Positions 1-11,514 are shown, numbered from the stretch's first letter. The stretch: DNA of 64,000 bases from Tolypeutes matacus (GCA_026826555.1 JAKSZT010054324.1:4821037-4885036); one strand, 5' to 3'. The notes: generated from the letters alone by a model not told the origin. A program made the numbers and translations.

Positions 1-189
1 AAGTAGGGGCAAGGGTGAGTGAGGGCCAGTGGCCTTGATATGTACACCTACAATTTATCTCAGGCAAATGTTCTGCATTTGAGGAAATATTGTTCTTACA
101 ATTAGAGTAACATTATTCTGTAGTCAGAAATTCAACCTCTTTTTCTTATTTATTTATTTATTTTTTGCATTTGCTTATATAAATGTTAT

Positions 190-1640
190 TTTTATATCTA
201 TATATATTTTAAAAGGTGCTTAGATTATCTAAATGTTACACAGAAATTACAGGGATTCCCATGTTCCCCACCTCCCACACCTCCCATAACATCCCACATA
301 AACATCTTTCATTAGTGTGGCACAAGACCCACAATGGATATACACATCCTGGGTCTTTGCCACTAAGCATAGACCACAGTTCACATCGTAGACCACACTC
401 TCTCCCACACAGTTCTGCATGGTATATGCTGATGTAAAATGGCATATATCTGTCACCGCATTGTTGCTCAGGATAACCCCAAAGTCCTGAAAAAGCCCCT
501 GTATTACAACTGCCCTTTCCCTCCCTGCCCCGAAAGTGTCTAGTGGCCACTGGCTCCACCTCACTGTTATAATTTCTTCCATTGCTTGAATCACAATATG
601 TCTACAACAGAATACCATTAAGTCCACTCTAGTCCATAGCTCTTCCCCCAGTCCTGAGGGGACTGGGATTGTGATGTCCACTTCACCTCCAAGTGAGAGT
701 GGGCTTATATCCCATGAATACAGTGGATGGGATTATCCTGCCTGTGGCTGCAGGCTCTCTCCATTTCCTGGGATGGCCATTGTCCATCATCGTCTCCTCA
801 CCAGGTGACTTGTGAGCCCATTGAGTTATAGAGTAGGAGTTGCAGCTCCACCGAGATTCCAGGCACAGCTGGCACATAGGTAGGCCAGAGTCTCTAGTCT
901 CTGGAAGTACACCTACAAACTCTAGCATCACATATAGGTTTGAATAGAAGGGACTTATGGACCATGTGCAGGGAGGACTTATTTGAGTCCAACTCTGTCA
1001 CTCTGAGGAGCACAGATTCCAAAGTACAGCCCACTGATAAGGCATCAATCTCTGGGGCTATCCCCCCTTATATAGGACCTGATATCTCCAGAGCCCTCAG
1101 GAGCCCCTCTGTGTGGGGTGATATCCACTTTGGTGTTCTATGAGATCCTACTGAGGTGTGCGTAAGTCATCTGAGATGACCTCCCGACTCTCTTTGAAGT
1201 CTCTTAGCCACATGAACTCATTTATCTTTACCTTTTCACCCTTTTATTCAAGGTCTTTTTCCAGTCGTGTTGCCAGATGGCACTTGGTATTAATCCCTCA
1301 TTGCCAGGGAGGCTCATCCCCGGGAGTCATGTCCTTAATTGTGGGGAAGGTAATGCGTTCATATGCTGAGTTTGGCTTAGAGAGAGTCCACATTTGAGCA
1401 ACAAGTAGGCTTTCAGGTGGCAACCCTTAGGCACCCCATAACAGTAGGCTAAGTTTCAATTACAAGAACAAAGACTCATAAGGCTAGTCATCAATAACAA
1501 GAACCCATCAGTGGGCCAACCTTCTTTTCTTATCTCCAAACCCACTCTTTCTTTCTGTTCCATTCCTCTTTAATCACCCTGGACATTTTGATTGCTTTTC
1601 TTCCCACTTACTTTGAAACAAACAACAAAAATGTTGGGGG
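190..1640 (-). mobile_element. LINE-1 3' region, xenarthran type, antisense
   Basis: Read on the minus strand, this stretch ends in an A/T-rich tail (plus-strand T-rich sequence at about 140-210). Its last few hundred bases are collinear with the short insertion at 12811-13220; the shared landmark is the plus-strand motif tttcattagtgtgg at about 308 and 12943. Its upstream half is collinear with the plus-strand copy at 52435-53585, for example the minus-strand motif gagggattaataccaagtg near 1290-1310 against gagggattattaccaagtg near 52465. L1 copies are usually 5' truncated, so only non-coding 3' sequence is present. I found no reverse-transcriptase reading frame. Several 70-144 codon open frames run antisense or sense through it but have no recognisable domain. 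The 5' limit near 1640 is approximate and I did not find a target duplication. Confidence 0.72.
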
Positions 1641-2329
1641 TATGAGGTATAAACTAGTACAGTTGGTATGTTAAAGGTAAACATTCCAACATACCCAAAA
1701 ATAGAAGCAAGCCATCTTCAAAGAAAAGGCTCCAAGGTCCAAAGAACCAGGTTGGTATGGAAGTGAAATGGAATCTTGTTCTGATCACATTAGTAGAAGG
1801 TGCCCACAGTGAAGTTGCCTTTTGTGTTAATCTTAACCATAAATAGAATGTTCACACTGTAAATAGTCTGCATGCTATCTTAAAAGTTAACACGTTGGAT
1901 TGCTTTTAGTATTTGTGCTCATCAGAGCAAATAATTACTTTCCTGTACTTTTCAAGAATGTGCCATTTGACCATTCCCAACCATCTGTAGAGCTCCTCGT
2001 CATTCGCACTATTCCTTGAGTATTTCAGCAACTGGCCCACTGACACTCTCACCAGTATTTCTCCTGCTATAAATCTTGGAAATTTCAATATAGACAGAGA
2101 AGATGCTTCCAAAAAGCCGGTCTCTGCACTTTTGGAGTACCTCATTTTCAATTATTTTTTCTTCTACTCCACCTGTCCACCTCATCCATAATCCCAATTT
2201 CAAACATACATTTGTCCATCCATCCCCTGCATCTTCCCTTCTTACTTGCTCTAGTGTCCCCAAACCCAAAAATTCTTGAGCCACATCTGGCCCCCTGCCT
2301 TCCTTTTTATAATGATGTTTGTATACCTT
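1641..2329. other. Unassigned stretch
   Basis: No gene or clear repeat is recognised. A short inverted repeat, ggtatgtt at 1663-1670 and aacatacc at 1688-1695, lies at the left end. The pyrimidine-rich right part (2160-2330) may be diverged upstream L2 sequence, since it runs directly into the recognisable L2 copy. Confidence 0.4.
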
Positions 2330-3265
2330 TTCATGATCTATCTTTCCATTTTGCACTGGGATCCATCCCTTCTCTTCTACAGATATGGCATCTATATTTT
2401 CCCTCTCTCCTACATTATCAAATTTTCTCTTATCTGGGTCATTCTCTTTTGTACACATGTGCAATAATATCTTGCATTAAAAATTCTCTTCACCTCACGT
2501 CTGCTTCTATGGTTTTTTATCCCACCCCCACCCCCATTTCTTCTCTTTTTTTCACAAAGCTCCTTGGAAAAGCTGTGTACACCCCTTTATCTCTTCCCAT
2601 TCTCTCTTTACTTCACTCAAAAAATGCACTTACATTTACTACTTCCTCCAAATGGTCTTAGTAAAGGCGTCAATAATATCTCCTTTGCTGAATTTGGTTA
2701 AGTCTCAGTCTTCATCATATTCTTCTTGTCAGCAGCACTCTGGGATAGTTCTCTCTAATGGTTCTCTTCCCACTTCAATGGCTAATCCTTTTAAGGACCA
2801 TTTTCTGATTATTATTCATCTTTCCAAGCTCTGAGCAAAGGAGTGCTTTAGGGCTACAACTTTTTGGTTCTCTATCCTCAATTACTCTCAATCGGACTTC
2901 ATCCAGTGTCATAGGTATAAATACTTTAAACACTCTCCTCTGATTTTCAGATTCATATGCCTCTCTTCTGAATCCCAAACTCATATATTTAATTACCTGT
3001 TTATATTGCCATGTGAAAGTCTAATGGGTAACTCAAACTTAACATGCCCAGATATATACTCTTGATTCCCATCCCTACCAAACCTGCTCCTTCCACAATC
3101 TTTTTCTTCAAGTGGCAGTTATAATCTCATAGCTGCTCAGGACAAGTCAGCTTCTCTCTCACACCCTTCATGTGATCCTCAACAAAGCATTGGATCTTTC
3201 TGACTCTAGCTAGCTTTGAAACAATTCCAGAGCCTGACCATTCCTATTATCTTTACTGCTATCAC
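2330..3265 (+). mobile_element. LINE-2 reverse-transcriptase region, decayed
   Basis: This is an ancient L2 (CR1-clade) fragment in sense orientation. Recognisable blocks occur in the order expected of the L2 polymerase: the segment around aaagctccttggaaaagctg (2557), the 'cagtcttcatc...gtcagcagca' block near 2706-2740, a degenerate GVPQGSVLGPLL-type block near 2838, and the 'ctcaaacttaacatgccca' block near 3031. Stop codons and indels break every frame, so it is inactive. The open frames at 2212-2661 and 2652-2834 are remnants or chance frames within it. L2 activity predates the placental radiation, so this is part of the old substrate of the region. Confidence 0.82.
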
Positions 3266-3271
3266 CCTGTA

Positions 3272-3320
3272 TCCTAATACATACACACACACACAATATA
3301 CACAGTATATGTGTGTATAA
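3272..3320. repeat. CA/TA microsatellite
   Basis: A short impure (CA)n run (acacacacac near 3285) is followed by a TA/TG run (tatatgtgtgtata). Together they form a small dyad that could fold back on itself. It lies at the end of the L2 fragment. Confidence 0.8.
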
Positions 3321-3477
3321 TTCAAGTTCAAGATATACAAATGATTTAAGGGAATATTCAACTACTTATTGGGGAGGTCATAATCTGTATGGGTAAAATA
3401 ATAATCATAGATTGCCCTGTTATTCATACTTAGGGCATAGGTACATTTCTTCCCTCAGGCTTATAAGTTTCCCTTTC

Positions 3478-3650
3478 ATGTCACAAAGAGAAGTTTCCTA
3501 GACTGGGAATGAGAAGAATTATTTGTAGCAGTGCTATTAGCAAGCTGTGTAACACAGATAAATTCAGTTTACCACTTTGTCTCAGTTTTCTCATCCATCA
3601 GATGGGGCTTGTAATATAGTCCCCTTTCCCCTTTACAAAGTTTTTCTTAT
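3478..3650 (+). mobile_element. MIR SINE fragment
   Basis: The order of motifs matches the MIR core and tail in sense direction: a 'caagctgtgtaac' block (3540), 'ctcagttttctcatccatcagatggggc' near 3580-3608 (quoted here by position), and an approximate 'gtaatat' block after it. MIR is an ancient tRNA-derived SINE mobilised by L2. The copy is heavily diverged and has no distinct target duplication. Confidence 0.7.
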
Positions 3651-4430
3651 TGTAATAATAAAAAGAAAATATCTTGAGAAACTAAGAGAATAAAAAAAAC
3701 AAGGTACAGATGAAAATATTATGTATCTATTGGGGATCTTGGTAGAAAGCAATTCCATTTCTCACCTCTTTTATCCCAGCTCTGCTTCCCCAAGACTGCA
3801 CAATTTAGCAGCACAATCTGATGCCCAAGAAGTAAACTTTTACAGTATTTATTTATCCTTACACTCTCAAAGGCAGTGTAAATGCAATCCCACCCAGAGA
3901 ATAGGACAAAAAAGGACCTGGGTGTGAGAATTAGGGGAGGACAGTTCTACCTGAAGGTTATTAATATCAAAGGCTTAATTTTGTCATTTTGCAGAGTCAA
4001 GTTAATGGATTAAAGCTGTGGCTGTTTTATGTAGTTTTGTCAGAAACTGATGTGTCAGAATTTTTACATCTGAGATACTTGTTCTTTTAAGCTGACTGGA
4101 AGCATCAATCATAGGTGAAATTTTCCTGCTGATAGTTCTCTTTTCTCTTGTTATCAAAAAAAGAGGAATTTATGTGATTTTTCAATGGAAATAGAAGAAA
4201 GCCAGTTCATTTCAAAGACACATTAAAGAGACCTGAATTTCTACTTAACTTTAAAAACAAACTTAAACTGATATTCTGAATTCTATTACCAATCACAATG
4301 CCCAAGTCTCCATTATCATTCCTTACACCTTGACTTAGGTGTTCTGGTGTAAAATTGTCCGAAGTATGATGCTACGGTTATTTGGGGTTCAATTCTGCAA
4401 ACTCTGTGAAAGGGAAAGCAGGTTAACATT
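3651..4430. other. Unique sequence, nothing recognised
   Basis: This stretch is AT-rich. The 68-codon frame at 3721-3927 shows no family resemblance. No repeat or RNA structure is recognised. Confidence 0.5.
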
Positions 4431-4434
4431 TTAC

Positions 4435-4675
4435 AGACTTACTAGGTACTCAGCACTATTCTAATTTGGCTCTTTGCATTCATAGTTTATCTCATATATA
4501 ATTCTTAAAATAAGCATTTTGAGGTAAGTGTTATGTTTCCCATTTAACACACGAAGTTACTGAAGCCAAGAGAAATTAAATGATTTATCCAAGGTTATTC
4601 AGCTAATAAATAGCCAATTCAGAAATCAAGCTCAGATCTTTTCTCCCAAAGACTGAGCTCTTTGCCATAATCTAT
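4435..4675 (-). mobile_element. MIR SINE, antisense, nearly full length
   Basis: The antisense MIR order is visible: 'actaggtactcagcac' at the left, 'gaggtaagtgttatgtttcccattt' around 4520-4545, 'aagagaaattaaatgatttatccaaggt' around 4567-4595, and a 'gactgagctctttgcc' block at the right end near 4651. It spans about 240 bp, close to the usual MIR length of roughly 260 bp. Confidence 0.8.
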
Positions 4676-4845
4676 TTTCAGTTAGGTTGACTTTCTGAAA
4701 ATTATCAAATGAATCTAGCCCAAATTTCAATATACATTTGGGTCATTAGTTTTAAATTGAAACACACAAAAAGGAGAAAAGAAAGAAAAGGAATAAGGAA
4801 AAAAGTCTATCCATTATATGTGATATAATACAAAATGGCCTAAAG

Positions 4846-4990
4846 TGAGATTCAGAAGATGTTTTTTGGTCTTGATTGTATCACTAACTAGCTCTGTGAC
4901 CTGGGGCATCACTGGGGACCTCAAATTCCTCATCTGTAAAATGAGGATGTTGAACTCAATGATCTTTCCATCTTTTCCTGTATTTCTGAG
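4846..4990 (+). mobile_element. MIR-type SINE fragment
   Basis: Motifs in sense order are 'ctagctctgtgacctggggc' near 4890, 'ctcatctgtaaaatgagga' at 4930 and 'tgaactcaatgatctttcc' at 4951. The last resembles the tail of a MIR variant. The fragment is diverged. Confidence 0.7.
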
Positions 4991-5054
4991 GAGGAACTAG
5001 TTGAAGTTCACTTTTCTCTTTTCAAAGTCTTAACAGTAAAGCAATCAATGGAAA

Positions 5055-5245
5055 GAAAAAGAACAGGAAGGGGAACAAAACCATGTGTCATGCTTTTATG
5101 CCATGCCATGTTTTTATATATATAATCTCATTAAATTCCTACAACCTCCCTGTGTGCCAGGAGTTATTGACCCTATTTTACAAAAGGGAAATGACTCAGA
5201 GTAGTGAAGCAGCTCACCTAAATCCACTAGTGAGTTGTGATATTT
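5055..5245 (-). mobile_element. MIR SINE fragment, antisense
   Basis: 'tataatctcattaaattcctacaac' near 5121, 'ggagttattgaccctattttaca' near 5160 and the following 'aaagggaaatgactcagag' are antisense MIR core sequence. The fragment is diverged and truncated at both ends. Confidence 0.65.
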
Positions 5246-5845
5246 AAGGAGTATTGGAAAAGTTTAGCTGGAGGAAAGAAATCTCCTCTCAGTCTGTAAA
5301 ATATATAAGCTACTTTGAAGACTCTATATACTTGGACAAGACACATTTGATCATACAGAATTAGGTAAGCATGGGCTGTGATACATCTAGCACCTCTTTA
5401 TTCTATATTTTCCACATGAGTAGAGCATATTCATGCTATAATCATACAATAAGGGAAAGATATTTTCATCCAGCATGATTTCCAAAGTTTATGAAGACCC
5501 AAACATTAGTTCTCAAGCTGGTGAGCCAAATTTATTATTTTGAATCTTCATTCGAAATATGTACCTTAATTAGCTCACTGCTAGGTAATATAGAAGGGAG
5601 AAACTATTGTTTCTTACCGTCTAAGCACACATTCTTGTTGAAATTGGTGCAGAAAGCTAGGGGGAGAATAAAGCCGGATAGAACTTGGAGAGGAAAGCAG
5701 AGGTGAACTTTGAAGGGCCTAATAGGCTAAGCTGAGGATTTTTCTCTTTTTCTTAAGTAAGTGTTAAAGAATCACATTATCAGAACTGAAAACCAGCCAG
5801 AACATTTAAGCTGCAGAGCCAGAACAAGAGAAGATGCACTAGTGT
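5246..5845. other. Unique sequence, nothing recognised
   Basis: No repeat or gene is recognised. The 71-codon frame at 5491-5706 is unassigned and probably chance. Confidence 0.5.
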
Positions 5846-5847
5846 CA

Positions 5848-6250
5848 GGTTCCTAGGGCGGTCATAAGGGAGTACTATAACATGGTTGACCTAAAACAAT
5901 AAAAATGTATTGTCTCACTGTGAGGGAGGCCAGATGTCCAAAGTGCAGGCATCAGAAGGCCCATGCTCCCACTGAAGTCTGCGGGCAGAATCTGTTCCAT
6001 GCCGTTCTCCTAGCTGACCAGTTTCCAGCGATCCTGACATTCTTTGCCTCAGCCATCATATGGTGTTCTCCCTTGTGTCTCTCCATGTCCAATACCTCTC
6101 CCCCCTTCCTACAAGGACACCAATCATGTTGGCCTCCTCTTAACCTAATGGTATCTTCATCAAAGACTCTATTTCCAAATAATGTCATATTCACTGGACT
6201 GGGGGTTAGGATTTGAACATCTCTTTCTGGGTATCACAAGTCAACTGATA
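5848..6250 (-). mobile_element. MLT1-type MaLR LTR, antisense
   Basis: Read on the plus strand, the order matches the reverse complement of MLT1/MST-class LTRs: a degenerate 'ctagggcggtcataa' end, 'aacaataaaaatgtattgtctcac' near 5896 (holding the poly(A) signal region), 'ttgcctcagccatcatatgg', 'tacaaggacaccaatcatgttgg' near 6110, and 'gggggttaggatttgaacat' near 6200. MaLR elements are non-autonomous ERV-L relatives. This is a solo, mutated LTR without visible internal sequence. The open frames on both strands (5905-6216 and 5952-6194) lie inside it and are not genes. Confidence 0.75.
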
Positions 6251-7270
6251 ACTGCTGGTTAGGAGGATTTTGTTGTAAACCTGGTAAGAGATAAAGATGG
6301 TTTATGATAGGATGGTAGCTATGAAGATGGAATGAAATGGATTGATTTGACAACAATATAGAAGAAGAAGCTGACAGGGCTTGGAAAGAAGTGGTGAGGG
6401 CTAGAAGGATGGGAGGAATAACTCCTAAGTTTCAGTGGCATTTAACTGGCTGGATGGTAGAGCTGAAAATGGACCAGATTGGGAGTTGATAGTAGAGGGC
6501 AATGAATGTTGCAATAAGTATATGTACAGTATGTGGTGTTCTGCAGCTGAAATGTCTCCTAAATAATGTTTTCTGAAATATTCTCTTGTTACTGTCACTG
6601 TCATCCTTAGAACACAAAATTCTCAAGAATAAGTATAATATACATAATGATGTATATTTGAGATAAAAAGTCTTTGGTAACTTATTATTATTCTCTATTT
6701 CAGACAGCATTTGTACTTTCCCCTTAATAGGCTTGTTACAAAATGTGAAATTCCATTTATTGTGGATAACTTAACAGCTGGCGTTTGTGAGGAATGAGAG
6801 AAATTCAGGTGCCTTTGGCATGATTAGAAAAATTAACATACCAGACTGTCAACTAGATTCTTTGATCAAAGTAGATACTCAGGAGGAGAAAGCTAGGGAT
6901 TTTGAGGCTGTATGTATTCTAAATTGAGGGTGATTTACTCTTTTGCTTCCAAATAGCTGAGAAAATGTGTCCTCTTTAGCACATCCAGCTTCCTTAACCA
7001 ATGATCTTTTGGATGGAATATTCATCTAACCCTTTTTTGCAAAGGGCCATAAATGATTTGAACACCCTAGTGATATCCAAAATGAGAAAAATCTGGTCCA
7101 TATAGTTGTCTTTATTATGTAATTAGTGACCAGAGGATATTCATTTGTTTTTGGCGTAGCCTGCATTACCTCTCAACCAATTCCATTTGAAATTGGGACT
7201 CTAAGGGGTTGACCTAAACTCTAACTCTTATTGGAAACACGTCCAAACTCTCTTCATCCTTGTAAAGGTA
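6251..7270. other. Unique sequence, nothing recognised
   Basis: AT-rich stretch with no recognised repeat. The 92-codon minus-strand frame at 6432-6710 has no family match and no coding signature. Confidence 0.45.
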
Positions 7271-7271
7271 T

Positions 7272-7440
7272 CATCAATACAGCAAATATTTATTAAGCTG
7301 TGCTATGTGCTAGGTCTTATGCTATGTACCTTTCAGGTAGTATTCCATTTACTTCCCACAAAAAGTGCTTTGAGGCAGGTACTATTTCCTAGTCTTTTGA
7401 CACAAAAGGCAAAACATTATTCACTATGAATAACTCTGGA
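7272..7440 (-). mobile_element. MIR SINE fragment, antisense
   Basis: 'aaatatttattaagctgtgct' at 7283, 'tgctaggtcttatgctatgtac' near 7308 and 'gtgctttgaggcaggtactattt' near 7366 are antisense MIR blocks (tail, core, core). A diverged remnant. Confidence 0.7.
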
Positions 7441-7480
7441 TGATTATTTCATATCTTCCTACAGCCAGGATATCTATGTA

Positions 7481-7535
7481 AGAAAGAAAGAAAGAAAGAG
7501 GCGGAAGGGGAGGAAAGGAAAAAGAAGGATGGGAG
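7481..7535. repeat. (GAAA)n and purine-rich tract
   Basis: About five GAAA units occupy 7481-7500. A plus-strand all-purine tract of G and A follows to about 7535. A polypurine strand of this length can form triplex-type structure, but it is most simply a decayed microsatellite. Confidence 0.85.
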
Positions 7536-7539
7536 GTTC

Positions 7540-8300
7540 CTTGGTTACTTCGTAATATGAAAGTGCTTTCTCTTATATATGGGTGCCTGAAAGAATCCTA
7601 ACTCTTCATATTCCTTGTCATAATTTTACTCTTCATAATAACCTGTTTGAGATTTTCATTATGCTAATCTATCAATGTTGGTGGAACATAACCCCATAAC
7701 AGCCTAGAGAAAGCAAAAAACAAAAAACCCAGCCACCTATCTATGTCAAAAAGTGATCCAGTCAAATGTATCCACAGAGGAACACATTTAACTAAGAAAA
7801 TCTACCCTGTACAATCATGGGAGTAAATCATTCTTCTGGGGGCATAGAAAAATACTTACAGTAAATCCTAAATTGCTTCCTATACTAGACTTCTCCCTAA
7901 AGTTATGGGAACCTTTGATCACCTCTTCATCTCCTTCCTTCAAACTCCACTCCTCTCTGGCCTCTTCATCATAGTCAGATACCCAGTTAACATTTGTGGG
8001 CTGCCTACCACATTCTAAGTATGCTTCTGCATAGGACAGATACCAGATGAAAGGCAATTTCATGCAGAAATTAAGTGCAAGCTTTGAATAATTGGACAAA
8101 GTGCAAAGGAAATACTAGGTAGAAAGGGGCAGGTGTGGGGGTGTGGGGAAGTCTTTATCCAGGCTTAGATGTGTCTAATTTTGCCAATCTGTAGTGTTTT
8201 AAATCACCAAACTAGAATGTCCATTCTTCTTGTTCAACCCTTGTTATATTTTAGGGATTAGACATAATATATTTTCCAAAATATCATAGCTAATCTGATT
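7540..8300. other. Unique sequence, nothing recognised
   Basis: The stretch contains a 94-codon minus-strand open frame (7815-8099) with no recognisable domain. No repeat is identified. Confidence 0.4.
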
Positions 8301-8309
8301 TTTGAAATA

Positions 8310-8396
8310 TGGGCAGTGCCCAGGAATACGGATTTTAAACAACTATCTCAGGTAATGTGAATACTCATGAAAGTTTGAGAACCAGTTGTCTTAAAG
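8310..8396 (+). mobile_element. hAT-type MER element fragment
   Basis: The order 'gcccaggaatacggattttaaacaa', 'ctcaggtaatgtgaatactcatg', 'aaagtttgagaaccag' fits the 3' half and terminal repeat of a common mammalian hAT-Charlie non-autonomous element (the type ending in 'tttgagaaccactg'). The family is not named because I cannot align it here. Confidence 0.5.
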
Positions 8397-8399
8397 TCA

Positions 8400-9685
8400 C
8401 TTAACATCTACTATTTTCCTTGAAGCACAACAGCCAGCCTAGCCTTGAAAATATAAGGGGTTTAAAATAACTTGAAGAAAATATGCTTTTCTAGACGAGT
8501 AGTCATTGGGGGTGTCAGTTCCCAGTGAGCTGGCTTTGAGAACTGACCTCCTTCACATTTTCAGTTGGTATGAAACACTTCATGCAAAAAAAGTGGCCCA
8601 GTCTTTTTTGCTGTTCTAGCTGTTAAAAATCTGAAGCATATTCTGCCTTCTGAATGTTAGAATTTACAAGTAGATCAAAAATTGGGGAATAAGGTAAGAA
8701 ATGAAAACACTTTCATAAAGTAGCTCAAGATTTTAAATGTTGGCAGTTCATTCACTCAGGTACAACGTTGTATTATCTCCTCCCTGGAATATTTAGATCT
8801 GACCAGTGTGCCTGGCAGCTCCTCTCCCACTACGGCTGTGGGCTGCCTAAAAAAGAAAATGCTTATGTAAAGAAGACAAGTGTGGGAAGGCAGGCATCAG
8901 CTTAACAGACCAAGGAGCTCGCAGTTCCACCCACCACTTTTTCCCTGAGCAAACTCCCGAGAGATGCTCTTCTAGATAGATGTCTGTTGCTTTACAATGC
9001 TTTCCCAGCCCTTTCTGATGGGATGATTTCCTCCTGATAGCTTAATTTTATTAGATCATAGGAGCACAGTCTGTAAATGTGAAAATACTTAAAGGAAAAG
9101 AGAAATTTTCAAAGCAGCTGTTTAATGTAGGATTTTATGAAAAAATAACCCAGGGGGAGAGGAAGGGGGGATGAAAACTAAATCTGAAACCTTACAAAAT
9201 AAAAGCCATTTAGGCAGGCTAGCTTTCCAATTCCCACTATAAGTAAAATATTCATGAATTCTACTGCTATGGTACGGTATGCTAGATGCAATCAAAAACT
9301 CTTATGCAGAGCAGAAATCATGGAAAAGTATACTGTTACCTTACAATGCTTCACAGAAAATCCATGAAATCTGCATTGCAAGGCCCTATTACTGTAGCAA
9401 CATTGCTTCACAAATTTCCAAGAGAGGAAGCAATGATCTTCACTTTCTGTAATACTATTCAAAACAAGATGCCTAGAGGAGGTAGCTGGCTACTGTAAGG
9501 GCTAAGGATTCTGTGAAGCATTGATAGGAAGAGAAAGCATTAGTGGGGGGCAGAGAATCACATTTAGGGATTAACAGGCAGATGTACCTCTTCATGGGGC
9601 AGAAAAACAACTCCAGAGACATGCTACTTCAAATGACAGCTTACCCCTCCATGGATGATAGAGCATGCAATCTCTTTGAACCAAC
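8400..9685. other. Unique sequence, possible conserved non-coding DNA
   Basis: No repeat is recognised. About 8770-9060 has balanced composition without low-complexity tracts, which is compatible with conserved non-coding sequence but not proof of it. Short open frames here (9286-9498, 9543-9833) show no family match. Confidence 0.35.
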
Positions 9686-9689
9686 CAGA

Positions 9690-9835
9690 ATGTCCCCCCA
9701 CTTTATGTGTCCATTCATTTACTCATCTATCTGTGCTTCCATTGATCCATTCACAGTTTTATGCCTTCATTCAACGAACATTTTTGAGTGCCTTCCATGC
9801 CCTATGAACCATGCACTTGACATACAAGAATGATT
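9690..9835 (-). mobile_element. L2-type 3' end fragment, antisense
   Basis: 'ccttcattcaacgaacatttttgagtgccttccatgccc' (9765-9803) followed by 'atacaagaatgattg' reads as the antisense of the L2 3' terminus, whose sense form is 'cctggcacatagtaggtgc ... tgttgaatgaatg'. Short and diverged. Confidence 0.55.
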
Positions 9836-9845
9836 GACTTAGTAC

Positions 9846-9856
9846 CCCCCCCCCCA
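9846..9856. repeat. Poly(C) tract
   Basis: A run of about 11 C residues. It is prone to length error in sequencing. Confidence 0.9.
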
Positions 9857-9859
9857 AGC

Positions 9860-10820
9860 CTCACATTTGAATAGGGGTAGAGTGACATACTTCTGGTTAA
9901 AAATGGTAAATTGAATAAGTATTTACCTCAGTTCAACCTCATAAAAGATAGAGATAATAAGAGAAAATGAGTGAAAACTTGTTTAGAAGTCCTTAGAAAG
10001 CTGACCCGTAAGTTGACGGTAAGGATATCTGAGAAACAACCCGTTTTATACCAAGGAAACTTGAAAGGACTCAGGTGAGGATACGGTTATGAATGATGGT
10101 TGAAACTCTTTGTAAGAAGCATTTATATAACACCAGAATTCCTCGCCTTCACTTCCCACAACTGGGGGATGGCTTTTCTTTAAGAAAAATGAACAAGAGG
10201 CTTATTCTCTGGCTAAGGATATCAGAGGATCTCTACAACATAAAACACAAGGTACTGGAATCACAGGAACTTAGAACAAAATTATTTTCTGAAGGTTGAG
10301 ACGTTCTCCTGCTGTTTTCTTCCATCAGCTCCCTGGCTACAGATAGCTAGGGGTATACATTCCAGCCAGATCATGAAAGAGTGTTCTCTAGTGCAACTGA
10401 AAGCCTGAAGGAGTAGCATGGGATTCTCTAATTTAAAAAAGAAATAAGCAAACGTTATTTCAGTCACTTTAACATATAGTAAAGACCATCATCCACAAGT
10501 CTTGCTCACTGGCACAAACTTCCATTCAGTTGTTAATTTCTATACTCTATATGGGGGTGGGGGGAACTGCCAAGGATCAGTGAATATTTGAGGAGAAATT
10601 CTAAAATGAAAAGACCAAAACCAAAAATAGAGAAAGCAGTTTGGAGAAAGCAGAGTCTGTGCAGGAGAAAAAGAAATCCTAAAAAACAAACAAACAAATT
10701 CATTAACAAAACTGAAATATAAAAGAAGGCATTTCAGCCATTGGGACAAAACCAAAGGAATGCATTTCTCAATGCATGGAAAATGGCCAGGCATAAATGG
10801 CCAGGCGTTTTACTCTAAAT
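9860..10820. other. Unique sequence, nothing recognised
   Basis: No element is identified. The minus-strand frames at 10282-10467 and 10540-10794 are unassigned. A short CAAA-rich tract sits near 10685. Confidence 0.4.
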
Positions 10821-10823
10821 CTA

Positions 10824-10986
10824 TGCTCTGCAATACAGCAGCCTATTAACCACATGGTGCTATTTAGGTATAAAATTATATGAATTAAAATGAGATAAAA
10901 TAAAAAATTCAGTTTCTTAATCAGTCTAGCAACATTTCAAAGGCTGGATAGCCACATGTGGCTAGTGGCTACTATATTGGGCAGCA
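10824..10986. mobile_element. Short palindromic hAT-type MITE
   Basis: The left end (tgctctgcaatacagcagcc, from 10824) is an imperfect inverted repeat of the right end, whose reverse complement begins tgctgcccaatatagtagcc. Similarity continues about 34 bp inward to the ccacatg motifs. The interior is an A/T-rich stretch of about 90 bp. This is the structure of a non-autonomous cut-and-paste element. The recurrent 'ccacatgtggctagtggctac' block (10951-10971) is well known from mammalian hAT-Charlie MER elements. The 8-bp target duplication expected of hAT is not clear. Confidence 0.7.
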
Positions 10987-11019
10987 CAACTAGAACTTTT
11001 TCATCATTGCAGAAAGTTC

Positions 11020-11510
11020 TTCTGGATAACGTTTCTCTAAAGGGAAAATTCTTGAGCTGGAGACAGGAGTGGGGTTTAAAAAAAAATTCCTCCCTAAATG
11101 TTTGATAAGGATGATATTAACAGCATAACAAAATTCTGGTAAAATACCAAAGAGAATGCTAGTTACTCTTGCTCAAGGAGTCAAAGAGAAGACATTTCAA
11201 GTGAGTCATGTTTTGACAAATTGAAGATGGGGTACAGGAATGTCATGGTCTTAAGACTAAGCAGGCCATATGTGCTGTCAGGCTTTGATCCTACTCATAC
11301 CTACTCTGTGACTTCAGAGTCAGAAGAGGCTGCTAAAGCAGAAACCAGTGTTCCAGGGGACCCTAAAAGTTAAAGAAGCAATCTCTGAGCTGCTGGGTCA
11401 GTGGAAGCAGAAGTAAAATATTGTCAAATGGATACTGGGGAAGAGTATAAAGACAACAGGGAATGTGAAAAGCAGGGAATTTTGAAAAGGAAAGAGCTGG
11501 AACAAATACT
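11020..11510. other. Unique sequence, nothing recognised
   Basis: No repeat or gene is recognised. The right part is overlapped by a 75-codon minus-strand frame (11363-11590) without a family match. Confidence 0.4.
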
Positions 11511-11514
11511 TTGA

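Noticed and set aside
247..681. 144-codon minus-strand frame.
   Set aside because: It lies in the non-coding L1 3' region; no domain, and the homologous copy at 12811-13220 does not conserve it.
1663..1695. 8-bp inverted repeat ggtatgtt / aacatacc.
   Set aside because: Too short to support a structure or transposon terminus by itself.
2009..2464. 151-codon minus-strand frame.
   Set aside because: It overlaps the sense L2 copy and its left flank; antisense to L2 polymerase sequence.
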